A stretch of DNA of 64,000 bases from Linanthus parryae (GCA_023055425.1 JALGPY010000001.1:33717001-33781000), one strand, 5' to 3'. Counted from the first letter of the stretch, positions 21,862-32,665 are shown. Notes: generated from the sequence alone by a model not told the origin. Made by a program: numbers and translations.

Positions 21862-22228
21862 GCTAGAGCATAAACAAAAACAGCAAGGAAAAGGATGAGG
21901 AAAACAGAGAGAGAACACTAAGGGACTGAGGGGAAACTGAAACGATCAGCAACCTAAATACCAGAGAAGAGGACCTGCAAACAACAACAATGATTAGCTA
22001 TCAAGATATGAAAAGATCATGCAGCAAAAAATAATTCAACAACACACGAAACTAAGCCATGCAAATGATAAGGACTAAACTGAAGTTGTTGAGTGAAGAG
22101 GAGAGGAATAGGGATTAGGGATTAGGCGTTGACAAATGGATTATGTGTGGAGTGATGGGCTCAATGAGCAGGCAATTATCATTGGTGAGCAAGAAAGGCT
22201 CTAGAGAGAGCAAGTTTTTTAGGAAAAC
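21862..22228 (-). other. LINE 5' untranslated region
   Basis: No ORF. It lies between the 5' TSD (22229-22241) and the ORF1 start and would hold the internal promoter. It is purine-rich, with short AG runs near 21885-21915 and 22195-22215. Confidence 0.6.
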
Positions 22229-22241
22229 GGGTAAATACATA
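22229..22241. repeat. LINE target-site duplication, 5' side
   Basis: GGGTAAATACATA, identical to 8684-8696. Confidence 0.93.
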
Positions 22242-23916
22242 TTAGAACAAGCAAATTAATGATTGGACACCAAAATTATAAGTTGAAATAAAACATAAGA
22301 TTTAAAATAGTAACAAGTAAATGAGTAACTAATACTTCTCAATTTAAAAATGTTAGTAAACCACGAGTAACCAATAAGATTTTAAAAAATTGACTTCTAA
22401 TTGGTAACCAATTCCTATCAATTTAAATTTAAATTTCATTTGGTTTGGGCATATTCACGAGCAACCAACATGAACGATTTGAGCAAAGGGATCACGATAC
22501 TCTACTAAAATAAGGGTATGTTCTAAGGGTCATAAACCCCTATTTAAGTCAGGTGGTAAGAATGATTCCGTTTGTCACACGTTCGCAAATCGCTGAAAGA
22601 CCTAGTGTTGACACTCTTATCAAGTAGTGATCCTCACTATATAAGCAGCATTCTATAGCTTTCTCTTAACCATGGGTCGTGGTCCCAGGGTACATGTAAG
22701 CTCATCGGGGCGAATATGTAACCTTACAAGGTTATATTCAAATACTAAGAAGCATCAAAATATCTCCGTTCGAATCCACATCACATCACTATGCACATCG
22801 ACATAACTTTATTAGAAATATCTTTCTAATAAACCATTTGTTCGGCTCGAGACTAGACCGGGAGGGCAATGCTTAATAGAAGCGGGGGAGATCAAAAGCA
22901 ATAAAATCCACAACATTTACTTATAACACTAGACAAATATATTTAGATCTCGGTCTCATACACTAGTTGATTACAGTTACACAATAATTAACTAACATTA
23001 CTAGATAGACTACAAGTGAAAGTCTAGGTGTGTCTCGCGCCCCTTCTATTCCATAATCCCCAGCTAACAGACCTGCGGTGGGAAGAAAAACAAGAACCGC
23101 GACTTTGAAAGTCAGCAAGAAATACTGAGTGAGATACACCTTAGCATGTAAAAATAGGAAAGAAGACATAGACGGATGGCCACAAGTTAAATAACAGTAA
23201 CAGAGTAGAGATAAAACAACATTAGAGTACACAACAACATAAATAGCAGTGCTGATAAAAACTGTCCGATTATAGAAACTAAGAATCTGTTGATACGCAC
23301 AGTAACCGGATATAGTAATGCCAACGACGGGCCTCCCAAATAAGATCTCTTGTTAACAAGGAATAGAGTGGAAACTCCTGAATCAGTGTTTCCGGTCGAA
23401 GCCAATAAGTCCAATACTTCATCAAGAAGTCAGGGGAAACTACAGAGTTTGTGTTTCCGCCCGGTGCCAACATAATAATCCAGGACCACAACAAGTAGTC
23501 AATGGGAGCTCTAGTGTCTGTGTTCCCGGCCTGAGTCGACAAATATCCAAGACTCAATCAGTTAAGGGAAACTCCCTGGTGTCGGTGCGTCCGGCCTGAG
23601 CCAATCATAATAAATCCAATGGATACGGTACAAGTGATTATCCCCCTTGACAAATCATTAATTAGCGTATGATAATTTTCAAAGAATAATTGCCAACCAA
23701 TCAAACAATTAACAGGTATAAACACATAATAATATATTTTTGAGACAAGTATAAAGATCACATTCGACATGAAGGGAGCTAGGCATGCAAGACTAAGCAT
23801 GTAAACTCACGAGTATATTTTAAGACAGGAAACAGAAATCCAATTTTGACACGAACGAAGACTGCCATACAGGGTCAATCATGTAAACTCACGAGCATAT
23901 TTTGAGATAGAATATA

Positions 23917-24819
23917 GGGTAAAAGACATTTTCCACCCTCCAAATATGAAGAAAAGACATTTTGCCCCCTGATTTATGGAAAAAGACATTCTGCACCCCT
24001 GTCAGAGTTAAAAACTAACGGCAGACTAACGGAAGGGTGAAAAGACAAATATATCCCTGAAATGTTGAGAAATTACCTCACTATAAATGCCCTTTCCTTC
24101 CTTATCCCCTCATTTATAAACCCTAACATTATCTCTTCATCTCTCTCTTCTCTCATACTTCTCCTCAGCCATCCACCTCCCTCACCCAACTGACTAGCAC
24201 AGACCCACCTACCCAACTCTCGTCACCTTCCTCCTCTCTTTGAGACCTCCATTGAATCTGCAATGGCGTTACCAATCTCTGAGGGAGAGAATCAACAGCT
24301 CCTCTTTCAACGAATCCTCCTTGTCCATCCTTTCCGATGACCTCGCCTCCCTCCAGCCCACCGTCGAATCCCTCCAAAATCCCACAAACCCAGAAAAGAT
24401 GAAACCCAATCAATTCAAGAACCCAACGAATTAGCCTCCCCCTGCTCTCAAAACCAACAAAATCCGTCAGTGACAAAGACCCATCCGGGAGGGGTTCAGG
24501 TGGATTTGTGTAATCAGCGTCGAAAGGTCCTGGGTGTGGCTAGTCTCTATAGCGGTACAAGCGAAGGAGGTGAAGCTGAATTGTTTGCAGGTGTGATTTG
24601 GAGGCAGTGATGATTGGGGGTGGGGGATGTTTATTTAGTCATGGGTGTGGCTGCAATTGGTCTACTATCGTCCATAGTTTTTTCTCATTATTTTTTGTGT
24701 GTTAATCTCCAAATGTTGTTGATGAAGAAAAGCGATGATTGTCATTTCCGTAGATTAGCATCGAGAAAAATGGGATCTTTAATGTGGGAATCGCCTTCAA
24801 TTGATTTTTTTTAATAATC

Positions 24820-24893
<74 letters not shown>

Positions 24894-25219
24894 GCTGTTG
24901 TTGTTGTGGTGGTGGTCGGGGTGGGAATTTGATGGTGGTGAAGATTTGGTGGTAGTGGAGGTGATGCTCAACAACACCAAGAACATCAATAACTTGATGA
25001 ACACTATAATAAACAAAAAAAGGTTGGTATTTGTCTACCATAAATAAGGGAAAAATGGTCACAAAAAGTCAGTTTGCACCCTCCACTAACGGATTGTAAC
25101 AGAAGGGTGGTATATGTCCACCCTCCATCTGTTAACAAGGGTGCAAAATGTCTTTTTTCATAAATCAGGGGGCAAAAGTCTTTTCTCCATACTCGGAGGG
25201 TGGAAAATGTCTTTTACCC
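23917..25219. mobile_element. Non-autonomous Mutator-like element, 1.3 kb
   Basis: Perfect 9-bp TSD TAGAATATA (23908-23916 and 25220-25228). TIRs start GGGTAAAAGACATTTTCC on both sides and stay similar for about 80 bases (CCCCCTGATTTATG in each). The first bases, GGGTAAAAGACA, equal those of the element at 5708-7327. The interior contains CT-rich DNA, a short stretch with codon-like composition near 24260-24430, and a TTG microsatellite. No transposase is seen. Confidence 0.92.
24820..24907 (+). repeat. TTG trinucleotide microsatellite
   Basis: About 29 TTG units with one interruption (GCTG near 24894). All long frames across it encode only Q, N or L runs and are not genes. Confidence 0.95.
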
Positions 25220-25940
25220 TAGAATATAAGAGCATATATTGACACGAAAGACTTTATGCACGCTAGGCTGGGAATGTACACTCACCTGAGGCCGACTCAG
25301 TAGCTAGTATGTGGGAAAGTCGACAAAGCCTATGTCCACGAACCCGTCGCCTATAATTTACAAATATCTAGTCACAACAGTGTTATCTCTTAATAAATGA
25401 ACGCACGGCTTCTTGTCTAGGTCATAAGACTAGGTCCTCTCTAATGGTCCCAATATAACATGTCTCCAATTACATTCCTGTTAGTATAAAGAATTATTTT
25501 TAGAAATAATTTTGATATTAAATAATTGAGAGAATATTTATCAAAAGTAATAAGTAATATTACAATTCCTAAAAATATAAATTTTAGCTAAGAGTATTAT
25601 TTTTGAATGCAACAATATTCAATTTGAATTAAATATTCTTGGTAGTAAATAGATTGATAACTATTTCAGAGTTATGATTTATATGAGAGAAAAAAACGTG
25701 ACAACTAAGGATTTATAAGACAACATATTTTTCCAACATCTATACACTAAGCATATTTTTCATGAAAAAAATTTACGACAACCATTTTCTTAAGCCTGTT
25801 ATTTTATTTTCTTGAAATATACTTATTAGCGTTAAACACATAATCATATAAACATGAAAACATAAACTATAGCTAACACCCTAAAGTTATATTGAAGCAT
25901 AAATATTGCCATCAAGGTTCTGCATAAAAGACAGCCCCAA

Positions 25941-25959
25941 CCCCCCCCCCCCCCCCCCC
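25941..25959 (+). repeat. Poly-C tract of 19
   Basis: A run of 19 C preceded by CCCCAA, then a second CCCCCC near 25984. Its length may be uncertain in the assembly. Confidence 0.8.
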
Positions 25960-26754
25960 AAGAGTTTCTGAAAATTGTAAATCACCCCCCACGAATAACA
26001 CTCGCCCTCACCCGATCGAAACACGAGTTCGATCCGTAAAAACATGATTTTGAAAATTATAACAATTTAGTCTAATATTTAGAGCTTACCTAACCTAAGA
26101 AACGCGAGAAAGGGCGGAGAAACGGAGTGGGTCGAGTCGCCGAAGTTGTCGCTGGTGATGGAGTTCGACGGGCACTTCTCCGATGGCTTCTGAGTGCGGC
26201 TAAGCCTTCCACGAGCTTGGTCGGACCTTCTAGGATTGGATGAGCCGAAGACAAGGGTTGGGTGCCTCTGATTTGAGTTACCTGAAATCTCGCCGGAAAA
26301 TATGGAGGTTGTCGGCGGTGCTTGAGTCGGCTGCTACGACAGCTGATGTGACTGCGTTTCCTCCTTCTTATGGTTGCCTTTCTACTGTTCGAGATCGACA
26401 GAGGGTTCGAGAGAGAAATAGAGTGATAGAGGAAGGAAGAGAAACGGAGGTGGTGCTCGGAAAGAATATGTGTTTCATTAGAGAAAAAAACTTTAATTGT
26501 TCCAAGAACACAACGTCAACATGATAAGTAATATCTACACCATTTGTTAAATGACATCTATGTTCACTATGGTTCAATATTATTCATACACTAGCTAATA
26601 ACCCGTCCCTTTGGGACTATTTTTCTGCCTAAACCATCAGTCGTTTAATCTATCACAAATTTTCAGATTCTCTCAGTAATTAAGATTTGATACTAATTAG
26701 TTTTAACTTCAAAGAATAATCTAGAACAGTAATTAAGATTACAATAACTGTGTA

Positions 26755-27811
26755 CCCCCTCCGTTTCGCCAGATTCTTCAAAATTTCCATTTTGAATGTT
26801 TCATTAGATTCTTCAAAATTTCCAAATATGGAAACTTTGATAATGACAAAATACCATCCTACCCTTGGTAAAAAAATACACCCAATAATCTATAACTAAT
26901 CAGATTAGTATATAAATCTGATCAATTAAGCCAATTACATTAATCATGGCCCAAACACAACCCTACCCACTATATACAACCCAAACCCTAACAATCTACC
27001 TAAACATAACCCTATCCTCTTCTCCTGTTCTTCATCCAGCCGCACAACAGAACACACAACACACACGGAGAGAGAGAAAAGGAGTGAGAGGGAGGGAGTG
27101 CAGATCGAGAGGGAGAGGAAGAGCAGATCGGCGGTGGCAGATGTAGATCGGAGAACTTGAGGGGCGGAAAGGTTTCTCCACAGTCGCCGCCGCCACCACA
27201 GTCGATCTCCATCCCATCTCTCTGTCTCTCTTTGTTGTCTGATGAAGAGGCGAGACCAGACCGACAACGAGAGAGAGAGACCGAAAATAGAAGATAGATG
27301 AAGAAGACATCTCCACCGTGGTCGCCGGAGGCTACGATGGCGAAGGCTACGATGGTGTTGTCTTCCTCTTCGAAGAACAGATGAAATCACCGAGAGATGA
27401 AGAGAGGAAGAGGGAGAGAAATAGAGAGCAGATCGGCGTCGAGGAGGACGGTCGGCGTCCTTGGCAGCGGCGAGTTCGACAGCAGCGGTGTCCTTCGGCG
27501 GCGGCAACCTGCGTACGGCAGCGTCCTCCTCCTCCTGCTCTTCTTCTTTCTTCTTCTCCTCCTCATTTCTGTAGATTGATTTTCTCTCTTTTTCTCTAGA
27601 TCTGTTAAATGTTGAATTTTGTGATGTTGAATCTGTTCATGGTGATGTGTTTTTGTGTGTTCTTGTTGGTGCTAATCTAAGAGAAGAGCTGAAGAGGTGG
27701 ATGTGAGATGATGGAATTAATAAAAAAAGTAGGGGTAAAATAGTGATTTCAGTGGGTTTCTTAATCCCCGTGCCTTGAAATTTTTTGAAGTATCTGATGA
27801 AACAGAGGGAG
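26755..27811. mobile_element. Stowaway-like (Tc1/mariner) element, about 1.06 kb
   Basis: TA on both sides (26753-26754 and 27812-27813). The left end reads CCCCCTCCGTTTCGCCAGAT and the right end in complement CTCCCTCTGTTTCATCAGAT, the plant Stowaway signature CTCCCTCCGTTTC. ATTCTTCAAAATTTCC near the left end matches the complement of GAAATTTTTTGAAGTAT on the right. The interior is GA- and CT-rich and encodes no transposase. The arginine- and serine-rich frame 27507-26944 on the minus strand is low-complexity. Confidence 0.8.
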
Positions 27812-27813
27812 TA

Positions 27814-29190
27814 TCTCTCTTCTTATTATAGGTCTAGCTATTGACTTTTATTATTGGTTATCCTACTTTGAAGTTTGAACAGCTGATTCATGAAATGATC
27901 TTTTGATAAATCTAATCAATGAGTAGAGAGAAAAGGAAATGGATGACGTATTAATGAAAAAAGTGAGATGTGGTAGGGTGAGGAGAACATTGCGCAGAGG
28001 GAAACGCGACTATGGCCCACAGAACTTTGCAAGGGTTTTCTAGCTTTTAACCGTTGATCTAATATAGACCTAAGGGTCAGTTTTCAGCCAACACTAAACA
28101 AAGAGATGTGCGTTTTTGACAATTTTGCCCCCATTCAACTATTATATATTCTTCTTTGTCCTCTCCTACTATCTCTCTAGCTACTTCGGTTCACTACACC
28201 AACACACCACCACCTCCACAACAACACACCACCACCACACCACCAGTCCACCACCTTACCAAATCCAATAAAATATTTATTCAAAAAAAATGCAGATCAT
28301 AAACAGATCAAGAACAGATAAAAAAATTGCCTATTTTTACAAATAAAAAAACAGATACAAAAAATAGCATATTTTTACAGATCAAAAATTGCAGATCTGA
28401 AAGCTGATCAAAAATAATTCAACAACCTATTCTAAATGGGAAGGAGGAGGTAAATAACATAGTTGGCCACCACCATCGCTGTCACGACCACCTCCACCGT
28501 CCTCCACCGCCGAAAATAACATCACCGCCGGTAAAAGCTAGACCTGCCAGAGAGTGGGTGAGAAGAAGAAGAAGAAGAAGAAGAAGAAGAAGAAGAAGAA
28601 GAAGAAGAAGAAGAAGAAGAAGAAGAAGAAGAAGAAGAAGAAGAAGAAGAAGAAGAAGAAGAAGAAGAAGAAGAAGAAGAAGAAGAAGAAGAAGAAGAAG
28701 AAGAAGAAGAAGAAGAAGAAGAAGAAGAAGAAGAAGAAAGACTAACAGACCTATCACCGGAGCCGACAATCGCCGCAGATCGGAGCATACGCCTCCAGAT
28801 CGGAGCATATCGTCTTCCACAGTTTGTGCCGTCGTTCTCTTCACCTTCGTCCCTCTCTACCCCTCTCAATTTCTCTACTATCCTTCTCTTCGGGGAGCCT
28901 CTCTGTCTCTCTCTCCCACCTCCTCTCTCCCGCCTCCTCTTGTCTCTATCTCTTCTCTGATGTGAGTAGGTGAATTGTGTGGTGAGTATGCTGAGAGAAG
29001 AGATAAGGTTGGGTTAAACTATGAGTGGGGTTGGGAAGAAAAAGTAGGTAATATTATTTATGAGGGTATTTTTGTCATTTTAACTGTTTAAGGTTACTAA
29101 ATTAGGGAATGGGAAGAAAGAGGTGGGACGTTCCAATAAGGAAATTGGAAGAAAGAGCTGGGACGGAGTGGTAGTATTTAATAGAACAAT
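27814..29190. other. Gene-free region with GA/CT-rich DNA and a long AAG microsatellite
   Basis: No gene supported. CACC- and CCACCA-rich DNA near 28195-28260 resembles the interior of the MULE at 5708. Near 29145-29178, GAGCTGGGACGGAGTGGTAGTA looks like the right end of another Stowaway element whose left end I could not find. Confidence 0.5.
28561..28738 (+). repeat. Long AAG trinucleotide microsatellite
   Basis: About 59 uninterrupted AAG units, close to 178 bases. Every reading frame is open (poly-K, poly-R, poly-E; poly-L, poly-S, poly-F on the other strand), which explains the long spurious frames here. Confidence 0.97.
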
Positions 29191-29356
29191 ATATGTTAAA
29201 GAAAGAAGAGTATTTAATTATTTTCTCTTTCCCCGTCACCAACTTTTTTTGATATGTCAAAACATGATTGATATGTCTTATGTAGCCGTGATTTGTTCTA
29301 AGTCACCTAAAAAGTTACTTCATCCGTAGCTTCTCTTGTTCCTACTTACTCCGTAA

Positions 29357-29620
29357 TACTACATCTGTTTCTTCTCTTTCACCTTAGGTTGAACTTTTTA
29401 CTCGTAACTGGGTCATTTTGACTTGGTAATTTGGATAGCAAAACGATGTAATTTTTTGGCAATGTTTTCATTGTATTGTAGAGTAAACTTTACTCTACAT
29501 GATCATGCAAAAATTACCAAATTTGTGTAATTTTTTGCTAACCAAATCACCGGATCAAAGTGACACAGTAAATAGTGTCAAAAATGAAAGTAATGTGAAA
29601 GAGAAGAAACAGAGGTAGTA
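29357..29620. mobile_element. Stowaway-type MITE, 264 bp with TA borders
   Basis: Left end TACTACATCTGTTTCTTCTC, right end in complement TACTACCTCTGTTTCTTCTC, both starting with the TA target. The interior folds back too (AGAGTAAACTTTACTCT near 29480). Noncoding. Confidence 0.85.
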
Positions 29621-29850
29621 CATCTTTCTATACGGTTTGACTTTTATCACTATTCACTGGATCACTTAAATCCGGTGATTTTTTTTTAGCAAAACAATCC
29701 ATTTTTTTTTTGATAAATTTCTATGGTATTGTACAGTGAAAGTTGTTCTATAACACGGTGAACATTATCAAAAAATTGTATCGTTTGTCAATCCAAATGA
29801 CCCGTCAAAATGACCTAAGAAATTAAGCAATAGAAGAAACATAGCAAGTC
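29621..29850. mobile_element. Diverged inverted relative of the adjacent MITE
   Basis: The complement of the right half (GGTCATTTTGACGGGTCATT, then AACGATACAATTTTTTG) matches 29401-29470 of the neighbouring MITE. The ends are degraded. Confidence 0.6.
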
Positions 29851-29960
29851 TGCCCTAGTGCGAGCGGCCGACATGTCTCCAACTGCTCCAACTACATTCC
29901 CTTCCTGACCCGTGTCCTTTGTCACTGTCACAGTCGTTGGAATTTGCACGAATCTGCTCT

Positions 29961-29967
29961 TATAAAA
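29961..29967 (+). promoter_or_regulatory. TATA box of small gene, copy 2
   Basis: TATAAAA in CTCTTATAAAACCCTA, 72 bases before the ATG at 30039. The leader is about 50 bases shorter than in copy 1 because of an indel in the 5' untranslated region. Confidence 0.7.
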
Positions 29968-30038
29968 CCCTACTAGTGGAGCAGTAGCAGAGAAAGAAAA
30001 ACATTCTCCTCCCTCCTAACCTTAAGTTTTTTCAAGTC

Positions 30039-30260
30039 ATGGTCTTCCCTGCGTGCATCGAGTGCTGCAGCCACAAGAACCCTTGCCGGTGCAGGGTGGT
30101 GGGACCCATGCTCGGTTTCTTTGCCTTCGCCTTAGCCGCGGTGGTGGAGTGGCCGGTGGGCGCTGTGGTTTACCTCTTCCGCCACAGCAAGGGCCGCCGC
30201 ATCATGGCCCATCCGTCCCACGTCGTTTATCCTGCGGTGGCCGGTGCGCTTCCAATTTAA
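30039..30260 (+). CDS. Conserved small plant protein, 73 aa, Cys-rich N-terminus and one membrane segment (copy 2)
   Basis: Same length and plan as the copy at 4709-4930: C-x2-C-C-x5-C-x-C cap at residues 6-18, a hydrophobic segment at about 22-48, a basic RHSKGRR patch and a short C-terminal tail ending GALPI. It differs at residues 13 (K), 47 (Y) and 67 (A). The start is fixed by identity with copy 1, a conserved CAAGTCATGG context, and lack of an upstream in-frame ATG in the leader. A TATA box and AATAAA flank it at conserved distances. Function unknown. The protein could sit in a membrane with the cysteine cap on one side; this is inferred from hydrophobicity only. Confidence 0.82.
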   Translation: MVFPACIECCSHKNPCRCRVVGPMLGFFAFALAAVVEWPVGAVVYLFRHSKGRRIMAHPSHVVYPAVAGALPI

Positions 30261-30436
30261 GGGTACTGGTGAATTGAACTCCCACGTTTGTTTTTGTGTG
30301 TTTTTCTTTTCCTTTTTTCTTTTGTGTGCTTGAAGAATAGAGGTAGTTTTGTGACATGAGATAGAACAGAAACTTCTATGTGAAATTGCTGTTGTAGTTT
30401 GTTTGTTTTGATGTTACCAGTGTAAATGGAGGAGTG

Positions 30437-30442
30437 AATAAA
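30437..30442 (+). terminator. Polyadenylation signal, copy 2
   Basis: AATAAA in the same context as 5115-5120 of copy 1. Confidence 0.6.
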
Positions 30443-31489
30443 AGCCGCAAAAATTGCGTATTATTATCCAAGATCACCTAAAACTCTGGCAGGGGTTTCC
30501 ATCCCTGTCTCCATCCTGGCGTTTGTAGCATAAATTTATTGAATATTCATGCTTCACTTCATCAATTCTCGAATAGACTTTTACTAAGTTCTAGTTTGAG
30601 AAAATTTTATTTTCTCCAAGAGCACTGCGTCAGCATGTCTCGTGGTGTTCTACTGTTTACACCATTACAAAAAATGACACTTATGCTCAGTAGGGTTCAG
30701 GGATGATCAGAAAATTTGGGAGAGACTTTGGCATAAAATTTTCAACCGTCCGATCATCTTGGATATTGGAGAGTTACCTATAGAAGTGGAGATCTTAACC
30801 GTCTGATCTTCCCTTGATTTACCGAGTGTGTTACGACAGGGAGAGAAAAGAGAGGAACGGACGTATTTTGAGTTATGGTGTACCTATTGTATCGAATTAC
30901 TGTTGAATCTGTGTTGTTAAAAACAGGTAACTACCCTATAGGGTCTATAGGTTATAGAAAAGTACGTCCGATCCAAATTTTCTCTCTCTCACTCACTCAA
31001 CTTTCTTGTTAAATGTCAAATTATGAGTGGAATAGAGCACCATGTATGCTTTGCTCTGTGAGCACCTAAGAATTGCTCTCTTCGTTTACACTCAGTTGAG
31101 TTGAATTTAAACTAAAAGGCAAAATTGCACCACAGGAACCCACAATCTACTTTTTTCGGCAAGTAGGTCCTCAACTATAAAATCGTGCACCACAAATCCC
31201 AAACTTTCAAAATTTGTTCGTCGAAATACCTTCTGTTAACTTTTCTTCCACATTGGGCGGAATAATGTAAAAGACAATTGTAGCATTAATTTTCACTACT
31301 AAATTTGTTTAGAATTGCAAGTTGTACAAACAAATAAAAAAACATATGAAGAAAAGTAAAATTTTATTTTAAAAACCCCAGTAGGGTTTTGGTCCGGCCC
31401 CGTCATTTGTAGCATAAATTTGTTGTATATTCACGATTCACTTCACGAAGTCTAAAAAGAAAGACTTTTACCAATGTTCATAATTTACA
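30443..31489. other. Gene-free 3' flank of copy 2
   Basis: No gene seen. 30460-30600 is the shared 3' flank and 31397-31480 repeats part of it. Sequence between (30640-31370) is absent from copy 1 and is probably an insertion, but clear termini were not found. Confidence 0.5.
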
Positions 31490-31492
31490 CTC

Positions 31493-31900
31493 AGTGCATG
31501 TTTGGTATCGCCGGATTAAAATCGACATCTTTACAACAATTTCTTTTGTTATGCCATCAAATTTTAATCTGATAATCTGCAGATTAAATAATCTATGTGC
31601 AATTATAGAATTTCCAAAATTGAGAATTATGCAGATGAAAATCTCTAAAAGAATAATTTTGATATATTTTTTTTAGGGAATTTTTGATATATTTTTACAT
31701 TAGCATGATTACAATTTAGTTATAAATAGGTGAATTAAATTAATTGACTTTAGAGCTCTTTAGTTTTTGTTAAATGGATCAGTTAGTGGTCTATAATTTC
31801 AGCTCATACCAAACAGATTGTGATTTTCAGTTAAGCTGAATTTTCTTTTCAGATTTTTTTCAACTGATTATTGAAATTTTCAGCTGATACGAAACAGACC
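31493..31900. mobile_element. Candidate 408-bp MITE (Harbinger-like ends)
   Basis: Left end AGTGCATGTTTGGTATC and right end in complement GGTCTGTTTCGTATCAGC are similar, and CTC flanks both sides (31490-31492 and 31901-31903). Copy 1 lacks the insert: its TTTAAACTCACTGGAGTTAA near 5292 corresponds to TTTACACTC joined to GCTCGAGCTTAA. Interior AT-rich, noncoding. A CTC target is not typical of Harbinger, so the superfamily is uncertain. Confidence 0.6.
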
Positions 31901-31903
31901 CTC

Positions 31904-32389
31904 GCTCGAGCTTAATATTAAACTAAAATAGTAATAAGTTACGAAATTTAACTTAAAATAGTCCAACCAGCCCATTGTTGAGGCAGGTGGCTTTCTATAA
32001 AGAGTTCCACTAGTAGTAGTTTATTTCTCTATGTCCTGTTTTCTTGTTTACATTCACTCGAGTTGAACTGTCCACCATGGACCAATAGAGGGCTTATTGT
32101 CTCATATGTATGTTTTGTAGTTATTGTTACGATCCAAGTCTCATGGATAACATATTTATATTTAAAATTATATTAAATATATAATTTATATATGTTCTCT
32201 CATTATTCTCTCAGATATAACGTTCATAGACTTTGCTCATTTTGCTCCTCTTTAAGTGACTCGGTTATTATCCACTGCTTCAATGATATTGGAGTCATAA
32301 TAGCGCGTAATGTAGCTTCCGAGACGAAATGGGCTTTCTTTTCTTTTTATCAGTTTGTAACTTAGAATATTAAAACAAGAAAATGGAAT
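31904..32389. other. Gene-free part of duplication copy 2
   Basis: No gene. Contains the empty sites for the hAT MITE (CCACTAGT near 32009) and the MULE (TTGTAGTTATTGTT near 32114). Confidence 0.7.
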
Positions 32390-32665
32390 GAAAATTAACA
32401 AAAACAGCATATTAGCAGTGCACCCAACAATGTCCATAATAGCAGGGTGGCAATTAGTTGGGGAAATAACAATGATGACAATGGTTTCAGATTGCTATCT
32501 TCCCATTTTCGCAAGTGCATCAGCAACTTCATTACTTCTCTTCGAATGTTGGTGATCCCACGGTTGCATCGCTGAATGAGATTTCTTGTTTCCTCCACCA
32601 CGGTTCTGTACTAGAAGTTGGGTGGTAGCTCATTGTTGATGTAGTTTATTGCCTCTTATGAAACG
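32390..32665 (-). pseudogene. LINE RNase H relic (copy 2)
   Basis: Nucleotide-level match to 7620-7900: CCTCCACCA, GTACTAGAAGTTGGGTGGTA and GTTTATTGCCTCTT are shared. The encoded segment is more decayed than in copy 1. It is truncated at 32665 by the Copia fragment. Confidence 0.7.

Larger units (their letters stand above)
8697..22228 (-). mobile_element. Full-length L1-type LINE, split by a SIRE Copia element
   Basis: On the minus strand it runs from 22228 (5') to a short A-tail at 8704-8698. It is flanked by an exact 13-bp TSD (22229-22241 and 8684-8696). Removing the nested Copia element (10647-17697) leaves about 6.5 kb, a normal full length for a plant L1. Order: 5' UTR (22228-21862), ORF1 with a DUF4283-like domain (21861-19960), ORF2 with endonuclease, reverse transcriptase and zf-RVT-type region (19874-17703, then 10646-8932), 3' UTR. 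Both ORFs carry stops and frameshifts, so it is not active. Confidence 0.9.
22242..26461. mobile_element. Tekay-like LTR sequence, main part (holds a MULE), right end lost
   Basis: Continues from 8696. The segment GACCTGCGGTGGGAAGAAAA to CAGCAAGAAATACTGAGTGAG (23069-23133) parallels GACCTGCGGGGAAAAG to CAGCACAAACGCTGAGCAAG (40023-40085) in the solo LTR. From 26100 it shows the same GA- and gene-like GC-rich region as 41800-42300. No LTR end of the GGTATTACA type is found, and at about 26462 sequence related to the upstream flank of the small gene begins, so the right end was deleted. No coding genes. Open frames at 22963-23800 and 26240-26577 are LTR noise. More than one overlapping LTR could be present. 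Confidence 0.5.
26462..32665 (+). repeat. Segmental duplication, copy 2 (partner 4190-8199)
   Basis: Collinear anchors are listed under copy 1. Copy 2 carries its own insertions: 26600-29190 (Stowaway-like element and microsatellite region), the MITE pair at 29357-29850, and a candidate MITE at 31493-31900. Part of the 3' flank (30520-30600) is repeated at 31397-31480. It is truncated at 32665, where a Copia RNase H fragment begins inside the LINE relic. Confidence 0.85.

Noticed and set aside
24702..25062. Frames with poly-N, poly-Q or poly-L
   Set aside because: Produced by the TTG microsatellite in a non-autonomous MULE.
26944..27507. 187-codon minus-strand frame rich in R and S
   Set aside because: Low-complexity GA/CT DNA inside a Stowaway-like element; no domain, no promoter context.
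28482..28965. Long frames on both strands (poly-L, poly-S, poly-K, poly-R)
   Set aside because: They are created by the AAG microsatellite; no other coding evidence.
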